Notes under the pieces: generated by a model | What the model saw: the letters and a program-made list of their open reading frames with translations, nothing else | What the model was told of the DNA's origin: nothing | Databases searched by the model: none | DNA from: SXOA01 sp051004015 | GTDB taxonomy: Bacteria > Planctomycetota > Planctomycetia > Pirellulales > Pirellulaceae | Direction of reading: 5' to 3' | Assembly (NCBI GenBank): GCA_051004015.1 | Contig: JBPCKT010000002.1 | Location: 1 to 64,000 of the forward strand | DNA: 64,000 nucleotides | Part shown: piece by piece, positions 1 to 8,138 of the stretch | Numbering within the stretch: the first letter of the stretch is position 1 | How the letters are laid out: every line of letters starts with the position of its first letter | Translations under genes and position numbers: made by a program

Positions 1-2
1 TT

Positions 3-191
3 CATCGCTTGCCGCCAGCCAGGTTGTCGCAGGCGACCGGCATACCCAATCCTGTCCGCTGCACCCCCAAGGAGGCGATCGAGCGCGGTTATCCGTACAT
101 CATTTACATCGACCGCACGGAGGAAATCAAAGAGGGACACCGGAAGTACCTCCGGGAACTCGATGCCAAACGGAGAAGGGAGGAGTGGTGA
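3..191 (+). CDS. C-terminal fragment of an unidentified protein, cut by the window edge
   Basis: The frame is open from the first bases, so the true start is probably outside the window; a TTG at 9 is the only internal initiation candidate near the edge. The visible 60 or so residues contain a hydrophobic stretch (YPYIIYIDR) followed by a highly charged Lys/Arg/Glu tail ending in RRREEW. No family is recognised. It could be a short complete protein, but truncation is more likely. The following 240 bases hold palindromic repeats and a promoter for the next gene. Confidence 0.4.
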   Translation, partial: HRLPPARLSQATGIPNPVRCTPKEAIERGYPYIIYIDRTEEIKEGHRKYLRELDAKRRREEW

Positions 192-218
192 AGATGGTTG
201 GACCGAGTCGTTGGAGTG

Positions 219-342
219 CCGCCTTCAGGCGGAATGGGGAGCCGGCGAGCGGCCAGCGTGAGCTGGCCGGTAAGTCTGCCTCCTGGAGACGCCAGATTTC
301 TCGCGCGCCGAGTCACCGGCCAGCTTACGCTGGCCGCTCGCC
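219..342. repeat. Cluster of REP-like palindromes
   Basis: A perfect 14-base palindrome-type hairpin (CCGCCTTCAGGCGG, 219-232) is followed by two 27-base arms at 244-270 and 316-342. The arms are reverse complements of each other with one mismatch. Each arm is itself a hairpin built on GGCCAGCGTGAGCTGGCC. The element fills most of the gap between the truncated gene and the FHA phosphatase. No coding role is seen. Confidence 0.75.
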
Positions 343-361
343 GAGGAAAAACGCGGCTTGA

Positions 362-390
362 TTGCGGGTCTCCCTCCGAAAGCTTAGAAT
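362..390 (+). promoter_or_regulatory. Sigma-70-type promoter for the FHA-PP2C gene
   Basis: TTGCGG (362-367) and TAGAAT (385-390) are separated by 17 bases, 40 bases before the ATG. A second TAGAAT at 403-408 lacks a good -35. The same TAGAAT -10 occurs in front of the Fur-family gene and the 16S rRNA gene in this window, which supports the call. Not experimentally known. Confidence 0.5.
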
Positions 391-429
391 TTTACTACTC
401 CTTAGAATCCTACTTTTTGGCTGCTAGCC

Positions 430-2127
430 ATGTTCCATCTCCTTGTCACCAGCGGTCCGTCCCAAGGGACGCGCTATGAGCTTGTCGATGGCGAGTACGT
501 GCTGGGGCGAGACCCGGGCGAGTGCCAGATTCCCATCAAGGATGTCCCCGCGGTCAGCCGCAAACATGCCCGGCTGTTCAAATCTGGCAACAGCTATGCG
601 GTCGAGGACCTGAAGAGCCGCAACAAGACGTTCTTGAATGCCGAACCGGCGGGCATCGAGGAAGCCCGGCTGTTGCGGCACGGGGATCAAATTCGGATCT
701 GCGAGGTGACGTTCGTCTTTGAGGCGGACGTACCGATTGCCCCCGGAGCCAAGGTGCCGAAGATCGTGGATGGAGCCAACCTGGCCCAGATGAGCGATGA
801 CGATCACGAATCGCTCAACTCCACCATCCTCAAGTCGTTTCCGGTCGACGTTTCCTCTTCCAGCCAGGGGAGCGTCCGCCTGACGGCCAGCCCGGAAGTG
901 AAGCTGGCGGCCCTGATCGAGATTACGCAGAACCTGGGGAGGGCCATTTCCCTGGACGAGGTGCTGCCGCAGGTGCTCAAGAGCCTGTTCAAAATCTTCG
1001 TGCAGGCGGACCGCGGCTTTATCGTGCTGCAAACGCCGGACGGCAAGCTGATTCCGCGATGGGTCCGGCTCCGCCGCGAAGACGGGAACGACACTATCCG
1101 CATCAGCCGCACCATCATCCGCAAGGTGATGGAGTCGCGGGAGGCAATTCTTTCGGCGGACGCGGCGACGGACGACCGCTTCGAGATGAGCCAGAGCATC
1201 GCCGATTTTCGCATCCGCTCCATGATGTGCGCCCCGCTGCTGGACAACGAAGGGACACCGATGGGGGCGTTGCAGATTGACACGCTCAATCAGCGGCAGA
1301 AGTTCCAGCCGGAAGACCTGGAGCTGCTCATCAGCGCCGCCGCTCAGGCATCCATCGCCATCCAGAACGCCCAGATGCACGATGCTTCGCTGCGGCAAAA
1401 GGAAATCGAGCGGGACATGCAGTTGGCCAAGGACGTGCAGCGGGGCTTTTTGCCCGAATCGCGGCCCGACCTGCCAGGCTACGCATTCTTCGACTACTAC
1501 CAGCCGGCCGAGCAGGTGGGTGGTGACTACTTCGACTACATTCCGCTGCCGGATGGCCGCATTGCCATTGTCGTGGCCGATGTCGTGGGTCACGGCATTG
1601 CCGCGGCGCTGCTGATGGCCAAGCTCTCCGCGGAGGCCCGTTTCTCCCTCTATTCCGAACACGAGCCCGCTGCCGCCATCACGCGGCTGAACGACAAGCT
1701 CAGCAAATTGAACATCCAGCGGTTTGTGACGCTGATCTGCGCGGTGCTCTGCCCCAAGACTCACAAGCTGACCATCGTCAACGCGGGGCACATGGCCCCC
1801 CTGGTCCGGCGGAAAGGGGGCGCCATCGAAGAACCAGGCGAAGCCGAGGCCGGACTGCCGCTGGGCATTAACGAGGGTGTCATCTATGAGCAGGTGGAAA
1901 CCACGATTGGCCCAGGCGAGACGGTAACGCTCTACACCGACGGCATCAACGAATCCATCGATAAAGCGGGGACCTTTTACACCATCGAGCGGATGCGCAA
2001 GCACGCCCGCGAGAATGACCAAGGGCCGGAGCACTTGGGCAACCTGATTGTGAAGGACGTGGCACGGTTCCTTACCGGGGCGATCCAGAACGACGATATG
2101 TGCCTGGTCTGTTTTGGGAGGAGCTAG
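430..2127 (+). CDS. FHA-GAF-PP2C (SpoIIE/RsbU-type) serine phosphatase
   Basis: A 565-residue, three-domain signalling protein. An N-terminal FHA domain (about 1-95) shows the phosphothreonine-binding signature GRD (26-28), SRKH (43-46) and N65. A GAF sensor domain spans about 170-315. A coiled linker (ERDMQLAKDVQRGFLP) leads into a C-terminal PPM/SpoIIE phosphatase domain whose metal-binding aspartates are visible in VGGDYFDY, VADVVGHG, LYTDGINE and QNDDM. Such proteins usually dephosphorylate anti-anti-sigma factors in partner-switching cascades; no STAS or RsbW-like kinase is adjacent, so the partner is unknown. It is cytoplasmic, with no signal peptide or membrane segment. It ends 33 bases before the ACP-like gene and may be cotranscribed with it. 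Confidence 0.93.
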   Translation: MFHLLVTSGPSQGTRYELVDGEYVLGRDPGECQIPIKDVPAVSRKHARLFKSGNSYAVEDLKSRNKTFLNAEPAGIEEARLLRHGDQIRICEVTFVFEADVPIAPGAKVPKIVDGANLAQMSDDDHESLNSTILKSFPVDVSSSSQGSVRLTASPEVKLAALIEITQNLGRAISLDEVLPQVLKSLFKIFVQADRGFIVLQTPDGKLIPRWVRLRREDGNDTIRISRTIIRKVMESREAILSADAATDDRFEMSQSIADFRIRSMMCAPLLDNEGTPMGALQIDTLNQRQKFQPEDLELLISAAAQASIAIQNAQMHDASLRQKEIERDMQLAKDVQRGFLPESRPDLPGYAFFDYYQPAEQVGGDYFDYIPLPDGRIAIVVADVVGHGIAAALLMAKLSAEARFSLYSEHEPAAAITRLNDKLSKLNIQRFVTLICAVLCPKTHKLTIVNAGHMAPLVRRKGGAIEEPGEAEAGLPLGINEGVIYEQVETTIGPGETVTLYTDGINESIDKAGTFYTIERMRKHARENDQGPEHLGNLIVKDVARFLTGAIQNDDMCLVCFGRS

Positions 2128-2159
2128 GCGAGCGGAATTTCCTTCGCGTGCTCGATTCC

Positions 2160-2576
2160 ATGACGACTTCCCGTTTGCCCTATCCGTTGAAAATCCTCGT
2201 TGCGGCGGCGGCCGTAGCCGTACTCATCGTGGTGGTTATGGAAACGCGAAAACGCTGGCCCACAGGTTCGCCCGCAACTAAGCCTGCATCAGGCGCGAAT
2301 GCCCCTTCTGGTCTCTACGCCGATTCTCTGGCCCGCGTCCAGGAGATCATCGCCGTGCATACGGCCAGCGTACCGGAGGTCGTCACTCCGGGCATGACTC
2401 TGGTGGACCTGGGAATCGATCCGCTCACCCGCGTGGAAGTGGCCGATGCTTTGGAAACGGCCTTCCAGATCGCACTCCCGAGCGAAGAACTTGCGGCAGC
2501 GACGACGGTGGACGACCTCGTTCAGCTTGTGGTGAAGCAGCAGCAGAATGCCCCGAGCAATTCCAAGCGACCCTGA
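2160..2576 (+). CDS. Membrane-anchored acyl-carrier-protein-like protein lacking the phosphopantetheine serine
   Basis: A 138-residue protein with one N-terminal transmembrane helix (about 10-28), a Pro/Ala linker, and a C-terminal four-helix ACP-like domain (about 55-130). The segment LGIDPLTRVEVADALETAF matches the ACP pattern LGxDSLxxVExxxxLExxF, but the modified Ser is Pro88. The prosthetic group therefore cannot attach at the usual site. The start at 2160 is preferred over an in-frame ATG at 2100 because the latter overlaps the phosphatase and adds residues unlike the rest. Its role is unknown; a structural or adaptor use of the fold is inference. Confidence 0.75.
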   Translation: MTTSRLPYPLKILVAAAAVAVLIVVVMETRKRWPTGSPATKPASGANAPSGLYADSLARVQEIIAVHTASVPEVVTPGMTLVDLGIDPLTRVEVADALETAFQIALPSEELAAATTVDDLVQLVVKQQQNAPSNSKRP

Positions 2577-2595
2577 ACAGGTCCAACTCCAAGCG

Positions 2596-2955
2596 TTATT
2601 TCGGCTTGTGCTTGAGGGGAGCCACGCCGCGAGAGACGGGGCTGACGGCCAGCCGGCGGGGTGCGAGGTGGGCAAACTTCGCTTCCAGCTCGGCAAAGTT
2701 CCGCTCCATCTGGATGCGAAAACGGGCGTACGAATCCAGCTCCACCGCGATCCGGCCGGTGGAGTCGTCGTCACTCAAAACCACGAATAAGGACTGCGGG
2801 GCGGGCTGGGTCACGCCATGAACTCCCAAAGTTGGCGGAAAAATCAAGTCTCCAAAGGATTCGGCACATCCCTGCAAGATTATTCGCTCGCCGGCCTCTT
2901 CTATTGTTAGACGGTCCTGAAACCCGAATAGTTCGCGCAAAAAAATAGCCCGCAC
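2596..2955 (-). CDS. Hypothetical protein of about 119 residues
   Basis: No family is recognised. The composition looks like a genuine folded protein: an acidic/hydrophobic N-terminus, a beta-like core (SLFVVLSDDDSTGRIAVEL) and a helical tail (FRIQMERNFAELEAKFAHLA). The GTG at 2955 lies inside a strong terminator hairpin of the upstream EF-hand gene, so translation may start a few codons later at a TTG. The alternative is that it is a fortuitous open frame. It is convergent with the ACP-like gene, leaving 19 bases between them. Confidence 0.5.
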   Translation of the reverse strand: MRAIFLRELFGFQDRLTIEEAGERIILQGCAESFGDLIFPPTLGVHGVTQPAPQSLFVVLSDDDSTGRIAVELDSYARFRIQMERNFAELEAKFAHLAPRRLAVSPVSRGVAPLKHKPK

Positions 2956-2969
2956 GTTGTTGTGCGGGC
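2938..2969 (-). terminator. Rho-independent terminator of the EF-hand gene
   Basis: On the minus strand an 8-base-pair stem GCCCGCAC/GTGCGGGC with a six-base loop (2948-2969) is followed by TATTTTTTTG. It lies about 55 bases past the EF-hand stop codon. A second hairpin, CCGCC-CGAA-GGCGG at 2999-3012, sits between them and looks like one of the REP-like palindromes. Confidence 0.8.
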
Positions 2970-3023
2970 CATTCCGGTTGCTGCCATGCGAAGCACCGCC
3001 GCCCGAAGGCGGTACTCCAACAT

Positions 3024-4244
3024 CTATTCCTTCTTCTCTTCCGGCTTGCGCTCGGGGCGCCCTTCCGGCCGGCCTGCTTCGGGCCGTCGGCCAGCTCCTT
3101 CGCGGAATCTTTCGCCCATGACCTTGATTTCGCTCTCTTCAAGCTGGCCGTCGCCGTTGGCGTCGATCCGGTCAAAATTGTCCTTCATCCGGTCAGGGGC
3201 TTCGTCTTTACTGATCTTGCCGTCGCCGTTCTTGTCGGCTTCCTTCAGGCGGCGGAGCATCTCTTCTGGATTGAAGCGGCCGGCAATTCCCGGCTGACCG
3301 GGCTGGCCGGGGCGACCGGGGGCACCGAAGTTCGGCAGAATCTCTTCGCGGGAGAGTTTGCCGTCGCCGTTCTTGTCGAGCGCAGCCAGGGCTTTGGATG
3401 CCCCTTCGATTTCGGCCTTGGAAATCTCGCCGTCACCGTCGGCATCCAGGGCTTTGAGCACCGGCAGAGCAACCATAGGTCCGGCGCCAGGACGTCCCGG
3501 CTCGCCGGGGCGGCCTTCCGGGGGATGGCCGCCTTCGGGACGCCGCTGAGTGAGCGCCCGAACAAACTGTTCTTTGGTCAAGGAGTCGGCTCCCAGGCGA
3601 TCGGAGATTCGCTGAAACATTTCTTTCTGCTCGTCGGGGACTTCGTCCTTGGTCAATTTGCCATCGCTGTTGGCGTCATGCTTGGCGAAGGCTTCCTCAG
3701 CGGCCTTCGCGTCTCCACCACCGGAGGCGGGGGTGCCCGGCGGTGCTCCTGCCGGCCGCCCCCCCAGGGCTCCTGCGGTCCGCGCAAACTCCTCGGCTTC
3801 AATAAAGCCGTCCTTATTGGCGTCGAGCCGATCGAAGTTCTCCTTCATCCGATCGGGGGCTTCTTCCTTGCTGATTTTGCCGTCTCCATTCTTATCCAGC
3901 CGGGTCAAAAATTCCTTGATATTGGTAGCCCCCTCGCCACCAGGGCGGCCTGCGCGACCGGGTTCACCGGCGAGTGGCGGCTTGGCTTCGGCGGACTTCT
4001 GTGTCCCCTTGGCGAATTCATCCTTGCTGAGCTTCTTGTCGCCATTCTCATCCGACACTCGCACGAGGCGGTCGAACAGGGTCTTCTTGCTCCCCTCAAC
4101 TTCGTCGTCGGAAATGAACCCATCCTTATTGGCATCGAGCTGCGTGAAGAGGTCTGGGTCTTCCGCAAATAGCAGAGCGCCGAGGGCCCCGCCTCCCAGA
4201 ACTACGCCCCCGAGTACCGCAATCGAAAACAGTAACTTGTGCAT
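3024..4244 (-). CDS. Secreted multi-EF-hand calcium-binding protein
   Basis: A 406-residue protein with an N-terminal hydrophobic signal segment (about 5-27). It carries nine canonical EF-hand loops of the DxNxDGxIxxxE type (for example DANKDGFISDDE, DKNGDGKISKEE, DADGDGEISKAE, DANGDGQLEESE) and one degenerate loop (GADSLTKE). Linkers between groups of loops are rich in Gly, Arg and Pro, as in GRPGQPGQPG. The start at 4244 follows GGAG eight bases upstream (CGGAGAATCATC). It probably binds calcium outside the cytoplasm; its partners are unknown. It is transcribed alone, with a clear terminator downstream. Confidence 0.9.
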   Translation of the reverse strand: MHKLLFSIAVLGGVVLGGGALGALLFAEDPDLFTQLDANKDGFISDDEVEGSKKTLFDRLVRVSDENGDKKLSKDEFAKGTQKSAEAKPPLAGEPGRAGRPGGEGATNIKEFLTRLDKNGDGKISKEEAPDRMKENFDRLDANKDGFIEAEEFARTAGALGGRPAGAPPGTPASGGGDAKAAEEAFAKHDANSDGKLTKDEVPDEQKEMFQRISDRLGADSLTKEQFVRALTQRRPEGGHPPEGRPGEPGRPGAGPMVALPVLKALDADGDGEISKAEIEGASKALAALDKNGDGKLSREEILPNFGAPGRPGQPGQPGIAGRFNPEEMLRRLKEADKNGDGKISKDEAPDRMKDNFDRIDANGDGQLEESEIKVMGERFREGAGRRPEAGRPEGRPERKPEEKKE

Positions 4245-4538
4245 GATGATTCTCCGAAAATTGCCGGCAACAGCCGGATGCGATGGAAGCCTGTGAAAAA
4301 CGTCTCCGCGATCCAGGGTCATAAACCCCCGCCGCGGCCAAAAGTTGCGAAAGTCCCCACCCCTATCACTGTGTCAGCATACCCCCGTGACAAATTCGCC
4401 GCAGCCGTGGGATCACACTTACCGACAAATCCGGCCGCACCGATTCTTGCACACCCCCGCGGGAGTTAGACGGTTTGGACATGCAGTTTATTGCCTGGCT
4501 AGAGACCAACTGCGTCGATATCCCCAATTAACGATGGC

Positions 4539-5879
4539 TCATCTTCCCCCCGCCTGGACCTTGGCGAGCAAGTCTTTGGCTTGCCGTTCTTCGGGCGCCA
4601 GCTTGAGTGCGGCTTCGAGGTGCTCTTTCGCTTCCTCCCGTTTCCCATCGGCCAGCAGCAACTCGGCCAACTTGATACGGGCGAGGACACGGCTGGGGCG
4701 GAGGCGAACCGTGGCGGAAAAGGCCTCGCATGCGTCGCTGGGCTGATCGAGTTGGAGAAGCGCGAGCCCCAGATTGTACCAAGCATCGACAAAGTCCGGC
4801 TTGAGTTCGACCACAAGGCGAAATTCGGCTGCCGCATCGGAGTAATTCCCCAACTGGAAGAAGGCGACGCCGAGCTGGAAATGCAGCCGTTCGTCATTTG
4901 GTGAGCCAATCAATTGGTGGCGGAGAAGAGACTCTGCGTCGCGAGGCTGGCCATCCCGGTTGAAGGCCCGCGCTAGCTTCGCGGCAGCGGAGGAGCCATC
5001 GCTTCCCTCCATCAGCTGGGACAGAGTTTCTTTCGCGGTGGTTTCGCCGCTTTCGGCAAGTTGCTCCGCTCTGGCCAGCCGAGTGGCGCGGTCCTGGCTC
5101 AGATCGAAAACGTCCGCAACATCCGGATCCTCCCAGGAAGTGAAACCGTCCGGGATCTGCTCGAGCGCCGCCACTGCCTTGGCTTCCCCTTGGGCGTCAT
5201 GCGTCCGGCGGCAAAGGTGGGCCAGCAGCAAGTGCGGCGCGCGCTTGTCGGCAGCACCGGCAGCACACCGCTCGGCCCAAGATTTGGCTTCTTCAAGCTT
5301 GCCCCGTGCCAGGAGCAGCCGAGCCTGGGCGAACTGCGCGCGAGAATGGGATGGTGCGTGGGCCAGGACTAGTTGGAGCTGCGACTCTGCCTCCTCCAGT
5401 TCGCCTCGCTCGAGCAGCGTCTCCACAAGCCGCAATTGCACGTGCGCCCGTTTGCCGCATCGCGCCGCGGCTCGCCGGTAGGCGGCGAGCATCTCATCAC
5501 CATCGGTGTGGATCAGGCTCACGCCGAGCAGGTATGGCCAGCGGTAGTCCCCTGGCGCGAGCCGCTCCGCGTTGCGAAAACAACCTTGCGCCTGGGGCTC
5601 GAAGTTATGTGCGAAGTAGACGGCCCCCAGATCGCCCCAGGCTGCAGCCGAGCGGCTGTCAATCGCCACGATCGCGGCGGCACTTTCCATCAGCTCGCGG
5701 ACGCGCGGCTCCAACGGCTCGGTAGCGGCGCTCGGCAACGCCTCCAGAGCCGGCTGGAAGAGCCACCGGGCCGCATTGACGCCCGCGGCCAGAATTGCCA
5801 GACCCAGCAGGACCACCACCAAACGCCGCAAGACACCCCTTGATTTAGGTGCCGTCCCTTTTTCGTGCTTGGGATTCAT
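4539..5879 (-). CDS. Membrane-anchored TPR protein, partner of CRTAC protein
   Basis: A 446-residue protein with one N-terminal transmembrane helix (about 19-36) and then successive tetratricopeptide repeats to the C-terminus. Typical TPR consensus is seen in AWGDLGAVYFAHNFEPQA, AWYNLGLALLQLDQPSDACE and RIKLAELLLADGKREEA. Its ATG overlaps the TGA of the upstream CRTAC gene by four bases (ATGA, 5876-5879), so the two are translationally coupled. TPR proteins paired with FG-GAP/ASPIC proteins are a recurrent planctomycete arrangement; a role in extracytoplasmic complex assembly is inferred. Confidence 0.88.
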   Translation of the reverse strand: MNPKHEKGTAPKSRGVLRRLVVVLLGLAILAAGVNAARWLFQPALEALPSAATEPLEPRVRELMESAAAIVAIDSRSAAAWGDLGAVYFAHNFEPQAQGCFRNAERLAPGDYRWPYLLGVSLIHTDGDEMLAAYRRAAARCGKRAHVQLRLVETLLERGELEEAESQLQLVLAHAPSHSRAQFAQARLLLARGKLEEAKSWAERCAAGAADKRAPHLLLAHLCRRTHDAQGEAKAVAALEQIPDGFTSWEDPDVADVFDLSQDRATRLARAEQLAESGETTAKETLSQLMEGSDGSSAAAKLARAFNRDGQPRDAESLLRHQLIGSPNDERLHFQLGVAFFQLGNYSDAAAEFRLVVELKPDFVDAWYNLGLALLQLDQPSDACEAFSATVRLRPSRVLARIKLAELLLADGKREEAKEHLEAALKLAPEERQAKDLLAKVQAGGR

Positions 5880-7657
5880 GGCTGCGCTCCTTCGCCGCGG
5901 CGGAGCGTGAGGAAGTCGTTTGCGTTACCCCCCTGGAAGGTTTCCTTCGCTCCATCCGGCCAAGAGACATCGATCCGGTCGAACTTCGCCGACATTCCCA
6001 GCCCGAAGTGAGCCCGCGGATCGTTGCTGGAAAGGTAACTGAAGGCGGGGTTGATGTCGCGCGACAAGCGCAATTTGCCCGCCGTCACCGTCACCGTTGC
6101 GCCATAGGCGTCGCGGCCGCCGTGGCGAGGATCAATCGCCCGCACCATGAGCCAACTTCCTTTCCGCTGGGCCGCATTGAGAAAGATCCGCGCGGGACCA
6201 TTCACTTCGGAGGTGACGACATCCAGATCGCCGTCGTCGTCCAGGTCTCCCACCGCCAGCCCGCGCGTCACGCGCGACTGGGCAAGGAAACCGTCAGCGG
6301 CCGCCGCCACCGTTGCAAAGATCCCGTCGCCGTCGTTCAGGAAGATCTGGTTTCGCTGGGCGTAGGGCTCCCAGAAGGACTCGAGGCGTGTCGCGGGCAC
6401 TGCCGCTGGGAGCAGCCGGACATGTCCATTCCCTTTGACCAGGTCGAGATCACCGTCGAGGTCCAAGTCAACCAGAGCCGTCCCAAAGCCGGTGGTGCGA
6501 ATGGTCGGAGCCACGAGGCCGGCAGTGGCCGTCCGGTCTTCAAAGATGCCTGGCGCGACTTGCAGATAGAGCGTGCTGTATTCCCCGTCGATGTGAGTCA
6601 TGAAGAGATCCTGCCGCCCGTCCCCATCGACGTCCCCCGCGGTCACGCCCATGCTGGCCTGCGGCGCTCCGGCGGCATTGTAGGCAGCACCGACCTGGAT
6701 CGCTTCGTCCACGAAGCGCTGGCCGCCTTGGTTGACCCACAGGAAATTCGCCTTGCCGTCGTTGGCCGCGTAGAGATCGACCCAACCATCGCCGCTCAAG
6801 TCCGCGGGCAACACTCCCAGACCGGGCCCCGGCTTGGCATCGATCCCGGTTTCGAAGCTCACGTCCCGAAAGCGCGGCTGTTTGCCGGACCCTTCTCCAG
6901 TCAGATTGCGGAAGAGCTTGGCGGAAACGGACTGGAACGAGTGGGGGCCGGTATAATCGTCCCTCCCATTCGCCGGAATGAAGCGGTGCGAGGGATAGTA
7001 GTCCACGTAGTTGACCACGTACAAATCCAGCCAGCCGTCCCGGTCAAAATCCACGAGGCAGGCGGAAGCCCCCCAACCTGGATTAGCGATGCCAGACGCC
7101 TCGGTGATGTCCTCGAACCTTCCCTCGCGGTTGAGAAACAGCCGATCGCTGCCGTACTTGGAGACAAAGAGATCCGGCCAGCCATCGTTATTGATGTCCC
7201 CGACGGCGGCCCCCATGCCATAGGCTGCATGATCTTCCAGCCCCACCGCAACGGTCACGTCTTCAAAATGGCCCTTGCTCGTCTGCGCAAACAGGCGGCT
7301 GGTTGCGGAAAAGCCGCTGCCAGCAATTGGTTTCATGGTCGTGGCCGCCAGCGGCATTCCCTGCACGAGAAAGACGTCTAGATCTCCGTCTTGGTCATAG
7401 TCGAACAGCGCAACCCCCGACCCCATAATCTCAGGAAAAAAGTACTTGCCGGAGTCGCCGCACCAGTGGCGAAAAGTGAGGCCGGCGAACTGGGTGATTT
7501 CTTGGAAGAAAGGGGGCGACTCCTCTGCCGCCGCTGGTTTGGGCCGTGACATGGTTTCCACCGCCAGCCTCGGCCAAAACCGCCACCCAAGAAAAACTCC
7601 GCCAGCGATCAGGGCCAAAACCCAGATGATACGGCTGGAGTTCAAGGGAGATCTCAT
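5876..7657 (-). CDS. FG-GAP/VCBS repeat protein with ASPIC/UnbV domain (CRTAC1-like)
   Basis: A 593-residue extracytoplasmic protein. An N-terminal membrane segment (about 10-25) precedes a beta-propeller made of FG-GAP/VCBS repeats with calcium-like loops DYDQDGDLD, DINNDGWPD, DFDRDGWLD, DLSGDGWVD, DVDGDGRQD, DLDLDGDLD and DLDDDGDLD. The C-terminus has the ASPIC/UnbV signature (HFGLGMSAKFDRIDVSWPDG). The ATG at 7657 was chosen because it directly precedes the membrane segment; a longer frame upstream has no signal. A GCTCAC/GTGAGC palindrome lies 2-17 bases upstream of the start, where a ribosome-binding site is expected. It is the first gene of a two-gene operon with the TPR protein. Confidence 0.9.
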   Translation of the reverse strand: MRSPLNSSRIIWVLALIAGGVFLGWRFWPRLAVETMSRPKPAAAEESPPFFQEITQFAGLTFRHWCGDSGKYFFPEIMGSGVALFDYDQDGDLDVFLVQGMPLAATTMKPIAGSGFSATSRLFAQTSKGHFEDVTVAVGLEDHAAYGMGAAVGDINNDGWPDLFVSKYGSDRLFLNREGRFEDITEASGIANPGWGASACLVDFDRDGWLDLYVVNYVDYYPSHRFIPANGRDDYTGPHSFQSVSAKLFRNLTGEGSGKQPRFRDVSFETGIDAKPGPGLGVLPADLSGDGWVDLYAANDGKANFLWVNQGGQRFVDEAIQVGAAYNAAGAPQASMGVTAGDVDGDGRQDLFMTHIDGEYSTLYLQVAPGIFEDRTATAGLVAPTIRTTGFGTALVDLDLDGDLDLVKGNGHVRLLPAAVPATRLESFWEPYAQRNQIFLNDGDGIFATVAAAADGFLAQSRVTRGLAVGDLDDDGDLDVVTSEVNGPARIFLNAAQRKGSWLMVRAIDPRHGGRDAYGATVTVTAGKLRLSRDINPAFSYLSSNDPRAHFGLGMSAKFDRIDVSWPDGAKETFQGGNANDFLTLRRGEGAQP

Positions 7658-7659
7658 GA

Positions 7660-7674
7660 GCTCACGGAGTGAGC
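7660..7674. repeat. GCTCAC-GGA-GTGAGC palindrome at the CRTAC start
   Basis: A perfect six-base-pair hairpin with a three-base loop sits immediately before the CRTAC start codon. The same word, slightly longer, occurs at the gcvPB stop codon (32242-32260), so it belongs to a dispersed repeat family. It could hide or influence translation initiation. Confidence 0.6.
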
Positions 7675-7800
7675 GGATTACAATTCTCTGTCGCTCGCGC
7701 GGGATTTCCTCAGCCAGCAAGGAAAACGTCGCGGCCGTGATCTGTCCGCGCGTAGGAGAGATTGGGTACTTCGCATTTGATCCGGCGGGCAAGAAATAAT

Positions 7801-7825
7801 CGCGGGGGGAACAATTCCCCCCGCG
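7801..7825 (-). terminator. Strong hairpin, probable terminator of the lipoprotein/DUF1559 operon
   Basis: An 11-base-pair perfect stem (CGCGGGGGGAA / TTCCCCCCGCG) with a three-base loop lies 15 bases past the lipoprotein stop codon. On the minus strand it is followed by ATTATTTC, a weak U-tract. Confidence 0.65.
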
Positions 7826-7840
7826 CATGAGACGATTCGC

Positions 7841-8086
7841 TTACTTAGTAGCGGGTACAGCCGTTCCGGATGCACCAGGTGCAGCCGTACCGGATGCATC
7901 AGGTGCAATGGGGCCCTCTGGTGTGGAGTTAATGCCAGGCATCTGAGGCGGCTTGAAGGACATCGGGTCGGCTATTGCCGGCGCAGGGCCTTGGGTTGCT
8001 GGAGGAGGTGTCTTTCCGCCACACCCTGCAAATGCAAGCGCGCAGATTGGTGCGACGAGCATCAGCCAGAGGAACGCATTTTTCAT
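7841..8086 (-). CDS. Small proline-rich lipoprotein
   Basis: An 81-residue protein with a type II signal peptide (MKNAFLWLMLVAPICALAFAGC); the lipobox LAFAGC predicts acylation of Cys22. The mature part is low-complexity, rich in Pro, Ala, Thr and Gly, including a near repeat around ASGTAAPGASGTAVP. It lies 52 bases downstream of the DUF1559 gene. Short lipoproteins commonly follow DUF1559 genes in planctomycetes, but their function is unknown. Confidence 0.8.
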   Translation of the reverse strand: MKNAFLWLMLVAPICALAFAGCGGKTPPPATQGPAPAIADPMSFKPPQMPGINSTPEGPIAPDASGTAAPGASGTAVPATK

Positions 8087-8138
8087 GAGTTGATTCCTTG
8101 GAAAATCGAGTTCTGCTCAGATGGGGAACGACTTCGTA

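Noticed and set aside
424..2034. A 536-codon minus-strand frame opposite the FHA-PP2C gene
   Set aside because: It has no recognisable motifs, whereas the plus-strand frame shows three intact domains.
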